Counted from the stretch's first letter, positions 17,651 through 24,977 are shown. The stretch: 64,000 nt of DNA from Pseudomonadales bacterium (GCA_024234815.1 JACKNO010000007.1:62001-126000); one strand, 5' to 3'. Notes: generated by a model from the sequence alone, not told the origin. A program made the numbers and translations.

Positions 17651-17746
17651 GAGCGACCCAGCGGCAGTTCTGAGTCGATAACCGACTGTTTGCCCGGAGT
17701 ATATCTCACCTGATAGTAGGCAGAAACGTGTCAGAAGCGGACATAG
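17651..17746 (-). repeat. dispersed GTCCGC/GATATACTC repeat, copy A
   Basis: Read on the minus strand this ~95-bp stretch begins TATGTCCGCTTCTGACACG and includes GGTGAGATATACTCC and GTCGGTTATCGACTC. It matches copy B (23574-23668) at most positions over about 72 bp. It is the only copy in reverse orientation and fills the gap between the GFA gene and the next PEP-CTERM-like gene. The remaining bases to 17860 hold no gene. Confidence 0.7.
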
Positions 17747-17860
17747 TCGAGATAGGCACTGGACCAGGTGAGAAAAGCTAGTGGGTCCCCCCCCATCTAG
17801 TTACGAATATTCCTTCTGGAGCGCCTGGAAAACGTCTATTCTGGTGGTGGACGCACCTGC

Positions 17861-18409
17861 GTGATAAAGAAAATCACAGTAACGCTCTCGATTTTGATGT
17901 TCGCCGGTTGGGCTTCAAGTGCGAATGCCTCCTACGTTGTTTATTCCGCACCCGGTGTCGCTACTGCCATTGGTGGTCTAGACATCGGCGGCATGTTATA
18001 CAACGTGGATTTTGAGGTAGGTGGAAGCCGGTTTTCCACGTTTGGCGGAGAGGAACTTTTTTGGTCCTCTGCAGGCGAAGCATTAGCTGCCGCGAATGCA
18101 ATAAACGATATATTAAACAGTTCTGGCATCCAACTGCTCAATAATCTAAGGGACTTTTTCCCTGCTTCTGACTTATCGGCGACCTATGCTGTGTATGGGG
18201 GCCCCAGCGATGACCTGGTGGGTGGCTTTTGCACTTCCACCGACGACCCATGTTGGTCTACGGCTGTGTTTGAGAACGCTCCTTATGAATTCATTGGATC
18301 ATATGTTGGAACGGCATGGTCAGTTGCAGAGGTACCCATTCCCGCCGCTGTCTGGCTATTCGGTTCCACACTGCTCGGTCTTGGCGCAATCAAGCACAGG
18401 AAACCGTAA
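17861..18409 (+). CDS. PEP-CTERM-like exported protein
   Basis: The 182-aa protein has a signal peptide (KKITVTLSILMFAGWASSANA, cleavage after NA), a low-similarity extracellular middle with two cysteines (FCTSTDDPCW), and a C-terminal sorting signal VPIPAAVWLFGSTLLGLGAI plus KHRKP. That signal fits proteins cut and anchored by an exosortase; no exosortase gene is in the window. The start is GTG at 17861. The middle is not recognised. Its 3' end and downstream sequence resemble those of 23995-24471, pointing to an old duplication. A weak terminator-like hairpin (GCCCATTTCGGTGAGC) follows at about 18429. Confidence 0.75.
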   Translation: MIKKITVTLSILMFAGWASSANASYVVYSAPGVATAIGGLDIGGMLYNVDFEVGGSRFSTFGGEELFWSSAGEALAAANAINDILNSSGIQLLNNLRDFFPASDLSATYAVYGGPSDDLVGGFCTSTDDPCWSTAVFENAPYEFIGSYVGTAWSVAEVPIPAAVWLFGSTLLGLGAIKHRKP

Positions 18410-18637
18410 ACGGCACTCCTGATACTAGCCCATTTCGGTGAGCTTTTCGTGCCTGCTATTTGAGATTACCAGTGACCGGAGTCGACGCACAGGCGCCATA
18501 AGCCCATCACCCAGCTTGCCTTAAACTGATTGGATACCTAGTGCCGGCTTCACCTCTTTAATGATTTTAGGGTCTAGTACTCAGCCTTTCGAAGATGACA
18601 ATTTTTTTATTAAGACGGCAAAACTCGCGGATTATCG

Positions 18638-19087
18638 TCAATCGACTAGTGCTTCCACATATTTAACGAAGCGCGGGTCCAAATAATTTATTCCTTTTTC
18701 TGACCACCACCTGCGCACACCGGAGCTTTGAAATATTGAGATCATCGATCTCATCTTGGATTCAAAGAAAATGTCGTCCACCACGCCATTTGAGTGATGC
18801 AAATACAGCGCCTCCATAGCATTCATATTTTGAGCGAGTGCGCGATGAAATAAGATCCGCTGTTGGGGGACTAGTTCGTCGTAATTCTCATTCGCAGTAG
18901 CTATAAACTCATCTGTAGAGGCGAGAGCTTGATTACCAAGAGATATTGCCGTCACCCAAGAATCAATGCTTGCAGAGCGTACCGCCCTTGTATTTATACG
19001 AATTTGGACCGCAAGATAAAAAATTGCAACTACACCACCAATGGCCGCAAGTAATTCAGCTCCAGCACCGATTGCCTCCCAATTCAT
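18638..19087 (-). CDS. membrane-anchored protein of a small paralogous family (copy 1)
   Basis: The 149-aa protein starts MNWEAIGAGAELLAAIGG, enters one transmembrane helix (VVAIFYLAVQI), then a charged alpha-helical cytoplasmic part with TRAVRSAS, DEFIATANENYDEL, RILFHRALAQNMNAMEALY and RRWWSEKG. The family is common but uncharacterised in marine proteobacteria as far as I recall; I know no function. Homologues lie at 19320-19808 and 20122-20646. ATG at 19087 marks the conserved MNW start and longer readings are rejected. It is the only minus-strand copy. AT-rich codon use differs from core genes. Confidence 0.65.
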   Translation of the reverse strand: MNWEAIGAGAELLAAIGGVVAIFYLAVQIRINTRAVRSASIDSWVTAISLGNQALASTDEFIATANENYDELVPQQRILFHRALAQNMNAMEALYLHHSNGVVDDIFFESKMRSMISIFQSSGVRRWWSEKGINYLDPRFVKYVEALVD

Positions 19088-19207
19088 ATCTTTGTCTCCC
19101 TCTTGTCCGACTACGAACAAGGATACCTCGATGTCTGCTAATAGCCGAATCGAGAAGTGTGGGTTTAAAGCCAGAAAGATGCTATGACCGCAGTTGGCAC
19201 TAAGCCG

Positions 19208-19323
19208 CCATAACGAGAATACTGGCTGGCTCCAGGATGATGACTGCTTCCGACGCATTCCGGACATCGCACAATATATCTACTATTCTTTCAATACGAA
19301 TAGTAATCGGAGAATCGTTATGA
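19208..19323 (+). other. putative attC recombination site 1
   Basis: The outer core sites are CCATAAC (19208-19214) and GTTATGA (19317-19323), giving an inverted CATAACGA / TCGTTATG pair. The spacing (116 bp) suits a VCR-sized integron attC. The inner arm pairing is poor and the right arm has its own TACTATTC/GAATAGTA hairpin. The strongest support is that the cassette beginning with GTTATGA ends at 20045 with the exact complement TCATAAC. The start codon of the next gene lies inside the right core. Confidence 0.5.
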
Positions 19324-19808
19324 ATTGGGCTGCAATCGGCGCCACTGCTGAACTCATAGCCGCAGTGCTTGTACTTCCTACTTTGGTTTATCTTGCCATT
19401 CAGTTTCGCCAAAATACAAAAGCCATCAAATCCGCTACTTATCAAGCAATCAATGACTCGATGAGTAAAAATCTCGATGATATGATAAACAACGAATATC
19501 TATTGCCATTTTTTCTGAAGGCACAAGAGGACTATTCTTCACTTTCTAAAGAAGAAAAAGCGCGTTTTCACTTCCTCAACATGGCGTTGCTGCGGCGTTT
19601 TGAGGCAGTCCACATGCAACGAACTCTTGGCATGATTCCCGAATCGATGACAGAAGGATTCGAGCGATCTTTTTTGTCGTATTTCGCCAATAGTCCTAGC
19701 AAGATACTATGGCCAAAGATCAGATTAGGTTTCGGAACTGAGTTCGCGGAGTACGTCGACAAATGCTTGGAGAAAGAAATCAATGCCATTCACACTGCCT
19801 TCGACTGA
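19320..19808 (+). CDS. membrane-anchored protein of a small paralogous family (copy 2)
   Basis: The 162-aa protein begins MNWAAIGATAELIAAVLV with one membrane helix (LPTLVYLAIQF), followed by RQNTKAIKSATYQAI and a helical domain with KEEKARFHFLNMALLRRFEA. It is clearly related to copies 1 and 3. ATG at 19320 is part of the attC core GTTATGA, and the GGAG ribosome-binding site lies in the attC right arm, so the recombination site supplies the translation start. It has cassette architecture: gene followed by an attC at 20045-20116. Function is unknown. Confidence 0.7.
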   Translation: MNWAAIGATAELIAAVLVLPTLVYLAIQFRQNTKAIKSATYQAINDSMSKNLDDMINNEYLLPFFLKAQEDYSSLSKEEKARFHFLNMALLRRFEAVHMQRTLGMIPESMTEGFERSFLSYFANSPSKILWPKIRLGFGTEFAEYVDKCLEKEINAIHTAFD

Positions 19809-20044
19809 ATTGCAAATTATTTATCTTCTAGCGCGGTCACTACAGGCTTTTCAACAATCTTATCGCTCCAGGTCGACTCGGGCTATGCCAGTTGGCACTT
19901 AACTGACCTTCTGGCAGCAGATTCAGTGAGCCGGGAACGACCACTTCCGGGTGGAGAGCAGACAGGATGGAGAAAGCTGCTCTAGGGCAGCTAACGACGC
20001 AGAACGGCCCAAATCATGTGGTATCGTATAAAGTAGAAAACGAC
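19809..20044. other. non-coding stretch inside the cassette, nothing recognised
   Basis: No supported ORF lies between the copy-2 stop and the downstream attC. Sequence is mixed, with short direct and inverted words (for example ACCACTTCCGGGTGG) but no terminator with a T-run, no tRNA and no copy of the GTCCGC repeat. Cassette genes normally end close to their attC, so this long 3' tail is somewhat unusual. Confidence 0.4.
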
Positions 20045-20116
20045 TCATAACCGGCGCTCGTAAGATGCGGAGCTCCTGTGTTTCAATCGCACTTCTGGGC
20101 GAATAAGCGGCTAGGT
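20045..20116 (+). other. putative attC recombination site 2
   Basis: The left core TCATAAC (20045-20051) is the exact complement of the GTTATGA that opens this cassette at 19317. The inner arms AAGATGCG and CGCACTT pair with one extrahelical A, the classic attC bulge. The right core reads GCTAGGT (20110-20116), one base off the GTTRRRY consensus. At 72 bp it is a short attC. The next gene starts 5 nt later. Confidence 0.55.
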
Positions 20117-20121
20117 ATCAA

Positions 20122-20646
20122 ATGAATTTCGAGCAAATTGCACTGATTGGCGAATTCGTAGGGGGGCTAGGAGTACTGGCGACACTAGTTTTTCTTATTT
20201 TTGAAGTTCGCGGTAATTCTCGGATTCTGAAAGCTAATGCAAAAACCTCCGGAATGGAGTCTACCGCACATTATAACGAAGTGTTGGCCCAGGACGAGGT
20301 TTTAGCAGGGCTTGCTCATAGGGTTTCGTCTGGCGAACCTTTTGATAGCTTGAGCTCACTAGAACAATTTCGGTTAACGCTCGTACTTCGAGGAATAATC
20401 CAGCGTTTGGAGGCGATGTATTTCCAATATGAGGCAGGTCTTGTAGATGAAGAATATTGGAACACTCGAAGATGCTGGCTCAAAAGCATGATAGATCAAC
20501 CATCTTTATCCAAATGGTGGGAGGCTGAATCGGCTAGCTCTATGGTTACAGATCAGTTTATAGAACATATCGCCGCTACTCGAGGCAGTTTCATCTTGGG
20601 TCCTGGTGCGCAAATTGTTCCGAGCAAGGATGGTGTTGATCCATAG
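20122..20646 (+). CDS. membrane-anchored protein of a small paralogous family (copy 3)
   Basis: The 174-aa protein begins MNFEQIALIGEFVGGLGV, one membrane helix (LATLVFLIFEV), then RGNSRILKANAKTS and a soluble helical part with LSSLEQFRLTLVLRGIIQRLEAMYF and LSKWWEAES. It shares the ExxRF...RR/QRxEA and WW landmarks with copies 1 and 2. ATG lies 5 nt after the right core of attC site 2, as for a cassette gene. The downstream attC seems to have been invaded by the IS1111-type element. Function is unknown. Confidence 0.7.
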   Translation: MNFEQIALIGEFVGGLGVLATLVFLIFEVRGNSRILKANAKTSGMESTAHYNEVLAQDEVLAGLAHRVSSGEPFDSLSSLEQFRLTLVLRGIIQRLEAMYFQYEAGLVDEEYWNTRRCWLKSMIDQPSLSKWWEAESASSMVTDQFIEHIAATRGSFILGPGAQIVPSKDGVDP

Positions 20647-20669
20647 CACTCCGTTCTGAGTGTTACTAA

Positions 20670-20758
20670 GCGTCCGTTTTTGGCACCCTTGTGCCCGTCA
20701 CGTGGCGGGATATACTCAAGCCAAAGGAGCACTAGCCGACTCATTTCGGACATTCGCA
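20670..20758 (+). repeat. dispersed GTCCGC/GATATACTC repeat, copy C
   Basis: It begins GCGTCCGTTTTTGGCACCC and includes GGCGGGATATACTCAAGCC and GCCGACTCATTTCGGACATTC. The GGCAC-CCTT-GTGCC word forms a perfect small hairpin. It aligns over its length with copy B. It lies between copy 3 of the membrane family and the IS1111-group element. Confidence 0.7.
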
Positions 20759-20807
20759 TGAAAACTCAGATTCCGAAAACAATAGACTTAGTCTCTATAT
20801 CTAATGA

Positions 20808-22122
20808 CATGGACTCTCCCTTTCTATCGACTATACCCACGGTAGTGGTCGAGGGATCAACAAGCGAGGGTTCTAGTCATGAGCAAAGTCGCAAGAGTGG
20901 GAATTGATATAGCCAAGCAAGTCTTTTTAATTCACGGGGTCGATGATAAGGGTAACACCGTGCTGAGAAAGAAATTGAAACGTAATGAAGTACTGGATTT
21001 CTTTTCTCAAACGCCAGCAACGGTGATTGGTATTGAAGCTTGTGGCGGTAGCCATTACTGGGCGCGTGAATTGAGCAAGCAAGCGCATATAGTGAAACTG
21101 ATATCTCCACAATTTGTGACCCCCTATCGCCGGAAAGGGAAAAATGATGCAAATGACGCCGAGGCTATTTGTGAGGCCATAAGTCGTCCAGGAATGAACC
21201 TTGTGGCGATTAAGTCTGAAGAGCAGCAATCAATTTTGATGGCTCATCGGGTGAGAGAGCAACTGGTGTCAGACCGAACCTCACTCATTAACCAGATGCG
21301 TGGTCACCTAATGGAATTTGGGGTCGTGTTGCCAATTGGAAGACGTACCTTTCAAAAAGGCATTGGTGATGCACTTGCCGAGGACCTTCTGCCGGTACTG
21401 GTCGTGAATATGCTACATGAGATGTTGGTGCGATTGTCACGCCTCAATGAGGAGATTGCCGACTTGGACACCAGGATCGAGGTGTGGGCCAGGCAAGATA
21501 AGGTTGCTAGTCGCCTGATGCAGCTTGATGGAGTAGGCCCGCTCACAGCATCAGCTCTGGTAGCAACTACTGGGAATAGCAGCGTATTTAAGAATGGCAG
21601 GCAGTTTGCGGCGTGGTTAGGATTAGTGCCCAGTCAGTACTCCTCCGGTGGCAAGAACAAACTGGGGTCGATCACGAAAAGAGGAGATCGGTACTTAAGG
21701 AAACTGCTGGTTCACGGCGCAAGAACTGTACTTCTAATGGCATCTCGAAACAAAGGAAACCATTGCGAATGGATTCAGTCTTTACGTGAACGCAGGCCAG
21801 AGAATGTTGTTGCTGTAGCAATGGCGGCCAAGCAGGCTAGGGCGGCGTGGGCTGTAATGATGGATGATCATCGTAGTCAGCCTGCGCTGTAATTTAGATG
21901 GGAGGACGATTCTACGATTGCACGAGAAGCATGATGAGAAACGGTACGACCGTGCACAGATAAGACCTGATAACAGCTAAGGCCCATACAAGGCCGTATA
22001 TTTAGCGAGGAATTTGTGCGCAGATGTCATCAGGGCCAGAGTCGATCTCTAGGCCGAATGGATAGCCGCAGTCGATACTGAAATAGTCTTGATTCTTTGT
22101 TGCAAACCAGGGAGAGTCCATG
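20808..22122 (+). mobile_element. IS110-family (IS1111-group) insertion sequence
   Basis: A perfect 13-bp inverted repeat CATGGACTCTCCC stands at 20808-20820 and, inverted, at 22110-22122. IS1111-group elements have such subterminal repeats and make no target duplication. The single transposase gene lies between, with about 220 nt of non-coding 3' sequence. A GTTAAAT attC core begins 8 nt after the right repeat, and a degenerate ATCTAAT left core lies just before the left one. Insertion into an attC is therefore likely, as known for the IS1111-attC subgroup. The exact outer ends were not determined. Confidence 0.85.
20879..21892 (+). CDS. IS110-family transposase
   Basis: This 337-aa DEDD transposase has an N-terminal RuvC-like domain with GIDIAKQVF (first Asp) and IEACGGSHYWARELSKQ, then RRKGKNDANDAEAI with the further acidic residues. 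The C-terminal transposase_20 domain has LDGVGPLTASALVA, FKNGRQFAAWLGLVPSQ and GSITKRGDRYLRKLLVHGAR, including the conserved serine region. It is full length without frameshifts. It belongs to the insertion sequence at 20808-22122. Confidence 0.95.
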   Translation: MSKVARVGIDIAKQVFLIHGVDDKGNTVLRKKLKRNEVLDFFSQTPATVIGIEACGGSHYWARELSKQAHIVKLISPQFVTPYRRKGKNDANDAEAICEAISRPGMNLVAIKSEEQQSILMAHRVREQLVSDRTSLINQMRGHLMEFGVVLPIGRRTFQKGIGDALAEDLLPVLVVNMLHEMLVRLSRLNEEIADLDTRIEVWARQDKVASRLMQLDGVGPLTASALVATTGNSSVFKNGRQFAAWLGLVPSQYSSGGKNKLGSITKRGDRYLRKLLVHGARTVLLMASRNKGNHCEWIQSLRERRPENVVAVAMAAKQARAAWAVMMDDHRSQPAL

Positions 22123-22150
22123 GATGGCTGTTAAATGTGCAGGAGAGCTT

Positions 22151-22333
22151 ATGAGCTGCAAGTGCTGTGAGAAGAAAATCAGCATCGAGAGGCCTCGACA
22201 GTGCCCAGAGTGCGGTCACATTTTTCAGGGAAATGGCTGGGACGGTATCGACGCGCATTGGCGTGCAAAACATGAGGCGGTGTTACCGTACAAAGAATTT
22301 TGGGAGTCGCTGTGCAAGGAGCATAAGTCTTAA
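22151..22333 (+). CDS. small zinc-finger protein (integron cassette gene)
   Basis: This 60-aa protein starts MSCKCCEKKI and carries CPECGHIF followed by HWRAKHEA, a C2H2-like zinc ligand set. Function is unknown. ATG has a GGAG site 6 nt upstream. The cassette begins with GTTAAAT at 22130 and ends with the attC at 22344, whose left core ACTTAAC complements GTTAAAT at six of seven positions. The gene therefore has the compact architecture of an integron cassette. Confidence 0.6.
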   Translation: MSCKCCEKKISIERPRQCPECGHIFQGNGWDGIDAHWRAKHEAVLPYKEFWESLCKEHKS

Positions 22334-22343
22334 TGTCCTGCAC

Positions 22344-22436
22344 ACTTAACAAGTTGCTCAAATTCGTTCCGGCCCTGGGGGCCTCCACCGGACAGCCAAA
22401 CCTGCGGTTTGTCTGCCGTTTAGCAAAGCGTTAGGC
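22344..22436 (+). other. attC recombination site 3
   Basis: The left core is ACTTAAC (22344-22350) and the right core GTTAGGC (22430-22436), both matching RYYYAAC/GTTRRRY. The inner arms TTGCTCAAA and TTTAGCAAA pair as TTGCT(C)AAA with one extrahelical C. A GC-rich variable middle with GGCCCTGGGGGCC and CAAACCTGCGGTTTG hairpins separates them. Size is 93 bp. This is the best attC in the window. Confidence 0.8.
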
Positions 22437-22451
22437 ATCAAGGAGCTAACC

Positions 22452-22973
22452 ATCGACCTTCTAGGCTATGTCATTGAATTTTCCATAGGGTTAGCAGGAT
22501 TCTCTGGCGTGATAGCCGTGTTCGCCGGGAGGTCTCCAGATCGAACTCCGCTTGAGCTATTCAGACTTAGAAATCTACTGCTTGGAGCCTCAATTCCTGC
22601 GTTCATGGCCTTTGTTAGTCTTGGCCTCGTTAGCTTGCTTTCCGACGAACTCATGGCCTGGAGGCTGTCTTGTGCAATCGCAGTTTTCTTCTACATTGTC
22701 TTCATTTCGGTAATTCTCTTAGGCCGAGCGAATCTACCTACCGGGCAGCGGGCGATGATTCAGCAACCCATCCTGTATGCAGCGCTTATCCTCTTAGTGG
22801 TGCTGATCATGGCTCATATCGTTGCAGCTACACAGATTGTTAGAGTAGACGCGTTTGCGGTGTTCTATTTTGGATTGATATCGATACTACTATTGTCTAT
22901 TTATCAATTTATCAGAGCGGTGCTGGAGAGCGTGCGGCTGAGTGGCCAAGATGCAGAGAGAAGACCTGATTGA
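22452..22973 (+). CDS. four-helix membrane protein (integron cassette gene), probable ATC start
   Basis: The protein has four hydrophobic helices and landmarks GLAGFSGVIAVF, DRTPLELFRLRNLLLGAS and LGRANLP. I recall similar uncharacterised proteins in marine bacteria. The usual first start would be GTG at 22509, but that cuts the first helix in half. An in-frame ATC at 22452 lies 6 nt after a perfect AAGGAG and would give IDLLGYVIEFSIGLAGFSG at the N-terminus, a complete first helix in 173 aa. I annotate from ATC with caution. The gene sits between attC sites 3 and 4. Confidence 0.6.
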   Translation: MDLLGYVIEFSIGLAGFSGVIAVFAGRSPDRTPLELFRLRNLLLGASIPAFMAFVSLGLVSLLSDELMAWRLSCAIAVFFYIVFISVILLGRANLPTGQRAMIQQPILYAALILLVVLIMAHIVAATQIVRVDAFAVFYFGLISILLLSIYQFIRAVLESVRLSGQDAERRPD

Positions 22974-22988
22974 TATGGAGACGCTGAC

Positions 22989-23084
22989 GCCTAAAAAGGT
23001 GATGAAGCGGAAACTTGACTGCGGCCTCCTTGCGCTACCGCTCCAGTTAGCCCCAATCAAGTGCCGCTTATCACGGCGTTAACA
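22989..23084 (+). other. attC recombination site 4
   Basis: The left core GCCTAAA complements the GTTAGGC that opens its cassette at six of seven bases. The right core reads GTTAACA (23078-23084). The arms GCGGAAACTTGA and TCAAGTGCCGC form a long stem with extrahelical bases. Size is 96 bp. The GNAT gene starts 8 nt after the right core. Confidence 0.7.
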
Positions 23085-23092
23085 GTAAAGGA

Positions 23093-23572
23093 ATGAAGTC
23101 TGTGCAAATACGACAATATGAAGAATCAGATTTGGAATCAGTTCTTGATTCATGGGAGATTGCCACACGCTTAGCTCACGAGTTCATGAAAGATGATTTC
23201 ATAGCGCAAGAACGCAAAAATGTTGAGGAAGTCTATCTTCCCAATACTGATACTTGGGTTGCTGAAATAGACAATGAAGTAAGGGGGTTTATTGCTCTCA
23301 TGGGCAACGAGGTTGGTGCAATATTTCTTCAGCCTGATTGTCATGGCAAAGGTATCGGGAGGGCTTTAATGGATAAAGCACAAGAACTACATGGCAACTT
23401 GGAGGTTGAGGTTTTTAAAGCCAACAGTATTGGCCGTAAGTTCTATTCAAAGTATGGTTTTGAGTTTATGGAAGAAAAGTTACATGAGCCAACAGGGCAG
23501 CAGGTATTGCGTCTCAAATATACTGCGAACAAGTCAAAGCACGCGGACGGCGTAAACGCCGCCGGTGTTTGA
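23093..23572 (+). CDS. GNAT-family N-acetyltransferase (integron cassette gene)
   Basis: The 159-aa protein has the GNAT fold pattern: IRQYEESDLESVLDSWEIA at the start, GFIALMGNEVGAIFLQPDCHGKGIGRALMD as the acetyl-CoA site (motif A, Q/R-x-x-G-x-G/A), and FYSKYGFEF near the end. It resembles YjaB-type acetyltransferases. The substrate is unknown. An AAGGA ribosome-binding site directly follows the attC right core. The last codons run through a TGCGAACAAGTC...GCGTAAACGCC stretch that looks like the left half of another attC, whose right half has been replaced by repeat copy B. Confidence 0.75.
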   Translation: MKSVQIRQYEESDLESVLDSWEIATRLAHEFMKDDFIAQERKNVEEVYLPNTDTWVAEIDNEVRGFIALMGNEVGAIFLQPDCHGKGIGRALMDKAQELHGNLEVEVFKANSIGRKFYSKYGFEFMEEKLHEPTGQQVLRLKYTANKSKHADGVNAAGV

Positions 23573-23573
23573 G

Positions 23574-23668
23574 GTGTCCGCTTTTGGCACATTTCTGCCT
23601 GCTACCAGGTGAGATATACTCCAGCCAAACGGTCGGTTATCGACTCGTTGCGGTCATTCGCCTGCGCC
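23574..23668 (+). repeat. dispersed GTCCGC/GATATACTC repeat, copy B
   Basis: It begins GTGTCCGCTTTTGGCACATT, continues through CAGGTGAGATATACTCCAGC and ends GGTTATCGACTCG-TTGCGGTCATTCGC. It is the reference copy used here. It joins directly to what looks like the left half of an attC at the end of the GNAT gene. The following 23669-23994 contains no supported gene; it holds the TGTC-N6-CTTTACA motif at 23835-23851 upstream of the next PEP-CTERM-like gene. Confidence 0.75.
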
Positions 23669-23994
23669 GTGGGTTAGCCCCATTTTCGACACCGGCAGAC
23701 ATCGCGCCGCTCTGTGAAGGTGTTTCTATTGCTGCACGGACGCGCAAGGAGTGCAGCGACTTTTCGGCGCCGGTCTGGCTGCCGAGTGGCCCTGCGGAAA
23801 GATCCGCTGCGCCCCGCACACAGACCTGAAGTGGTGTCGGATTTCTTTACACTTTCGCCCGCCGGCGCTAGAGGCCGAGACCCGCATTCGCTATAAGTAA
23901 TTAAACGGATTCATATCCAATTATACTGGCGCGGCTCTTTTGCCTGGTCTAGCCTAAGAGATATGGTGCAGTATGGGGTTAACGGGCTGAGACA

Positions 23995-24471
23995 ATGAAA
24001 ACCAAACTTTTGACGATTCTCGCGGCGGGGATGCTGGCTGGGCCGATGGCAGCGAGCGCGGCACAGTTTGCTTTCAGCTACAGCTTTGCCAGTGGCGAAG
24101 TCCTGTCAGGCATGGTAGACGGAACCGCTTCAGGAGACGACATCCTCGAAGCAACCCTGCTAACGGCGAGTTTCTCGGGCGACCCATCCATAGTATTCAA
24201 TTCAATCCTCTTGGAGAACGTAATCTCGTTTTCAGGCGCTGGTTTGGCGTTTCTCACGGGTGCGCCCTCGCTTGCAGGGCTGGGTGGATTCCGTTTGGAT
24301 GAGTTCGATAGCATGGCCTTGGTCGCCGATATGAACTGGCCGCCACCAGTTCTTGAGGAGGCATTCGAACGCAATAGGTGGCGGTTGAATGCGGTCCCCA
24401 TCCCAACTGCAGCATGGCTATTCGGCTCAGCGCTGCTGGGTCTCGGCGTAATCAAGCGCAAGAAAGCGTAA
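23995..24471 (+). CDS. PEP-CTERM-like exported protein
   Basis: The 158-aa protein has a signal peptide (KLLTILAAGMLAGPMAASAA), a short unrecognised extracellular part beginning QFAFSYSFASGEVLSGMVDG, and a sorting signal VPIPTAAWLFGSALLGLGVI ending in KRKKA. The opening FSYSF-SG...G--SG--D pattern is frequent in PEP-CTERM proteins of unknown role. It is a likely exosortase substrate at the outer surface. A perfect rho-independent terminator follows. The C-terminal coding and 3' flank resemble those of 17861-18409. Confidence 0.75.
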   Translation: MKTKLLTILAAGMLAGPMAASAAQFAFSYSFASGEVLSGMVDGTASGDDILEATLLTASFSGDPSIVFNSILLENVISFSGAGLAFLTGAPSLAGLGGFRLDEFDSMALVADMNWPPPVLEEAFERNRWRLNAVPIPTAAWLFGSALLGLGVIKRKKA

Positions 24472-24487
24472 ACGTAGCCTTATACAT

Positions 24488-24508
24488 GCCCACTTCGGTG
24501 GGCTTTTT
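24488..24508 (+). terminator. rho-independent terminator
   Basis: GCCCAC-TTCG-GTGGGC, a perfect 6-bp stem with a UUCG tetraloop, is followed by TTTTT. It lies 17 nt after the PEP-CTERM-like gene. A decayed version of the same hairpin lies after 17861-18409. Confidence 0.9.
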
Positions 24509-24534
24509 ATTGCCTGTGATGTGAGGTTGCTAAA

Positions 24535-24622
24535 GACCGGAGCTGGCACCTTTGTGACTGTCTTGAGGCAGGATATACTCAGGCAGAAGGGGCACAAGCC
24601 GACTCAAAGCTGTCTCTCGCGA
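24535..24622 (+). repeat. dispersed GTCCGC/GATATACTC repeat, copy D
   Basis: It is a diverged copy starting AGACCGGAGCTGGCACCTTT, with AGGCAGGATATACTCAGGC and GCCGACTCAAAGC. The order of conserved words is the same as in copies B and C. It directly follows the terminator of the upstream gene. Confidence 0.6.
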
Positions 24623-24624
24623 TT

Positions 24625-24822
24625 CTAGTCTGGGCACTGGACTCGGTACCACATTTCTCTTGATGTTGAGTCAAGCGGATTCGCTTGATTGACCTGGAAA
24701 CACGAGTCTCCATATTTCACGAACTCACTCCAAGAGCCACCATTGAAAGTCGTATCCATGATGTTTCCAGGTGCTTCTGCCACGAACCCTCTATTGACAG
24801 TTTCAAGTAACGAGGAATCCAT
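24625..24822 (-). CDS. small ORF, possible gene fragment
   Basis: This 65-codon minus-strand frame contains PGNIMDTTFNGGSWSEFVKYGD, CFQVNQANPLDS and WYRVQC, giving it the look of the C-terminal end of a real protein. A GAGG sequence lies 8 nt before the ATG. No family is recognised. It may be a remnant of a longer gene between repeats D and E, or spurious. Confidence 0.3.
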   Translation of the reverse strand: MDSSLLETVNRGFVAEAPGNIMDTTFNGGSWSEFVKYGDSCFQVNQANPLDSTSREMWYRVQCPD

Positions 24823-24860
24823 AACTACGGCCTCATTTTCTATAGTTCCTCACGGCTTAT

Positions 24861-24937
24861 GGTCCGCTTGTAGCACCTTTGCGCCCGTTGCAGGCTAGGA
24901 TATAGTCAGGTCAAACTGGCAGTTACAAGCTCAAAGA
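24861..24937 (+). repeat. dispersed GTCCGC/GATATACTC repeat, copy E
   Basis: It begins GGTCCGCTTGTAGCACCTTT, followed by GGCTAGGATATAGTCAGGTC and GTTACAAGCTCAAAG. It is diverged but keeps the word order of copy B. It ends about 40 nt before the next gene. Confidence 0.6.
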
Positions 24938-24977
24938 AGACCACGTATTTTTTAGTATCAGAACTAAGGCCAAACAA

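Noticed and set aside
23569..23829. 86-codon plus-strand ORF
   Set aside because: It is a reading of repeat copy B and the following non-coding sequence.
23925..23950. sigma-54 promoter before the PEP-CTERM gene at 23995 (TGGCGCGGCTCTTTTGC)
   Set aside because: GG to GC spacing is two bases too long for a -24/-12 promoter.
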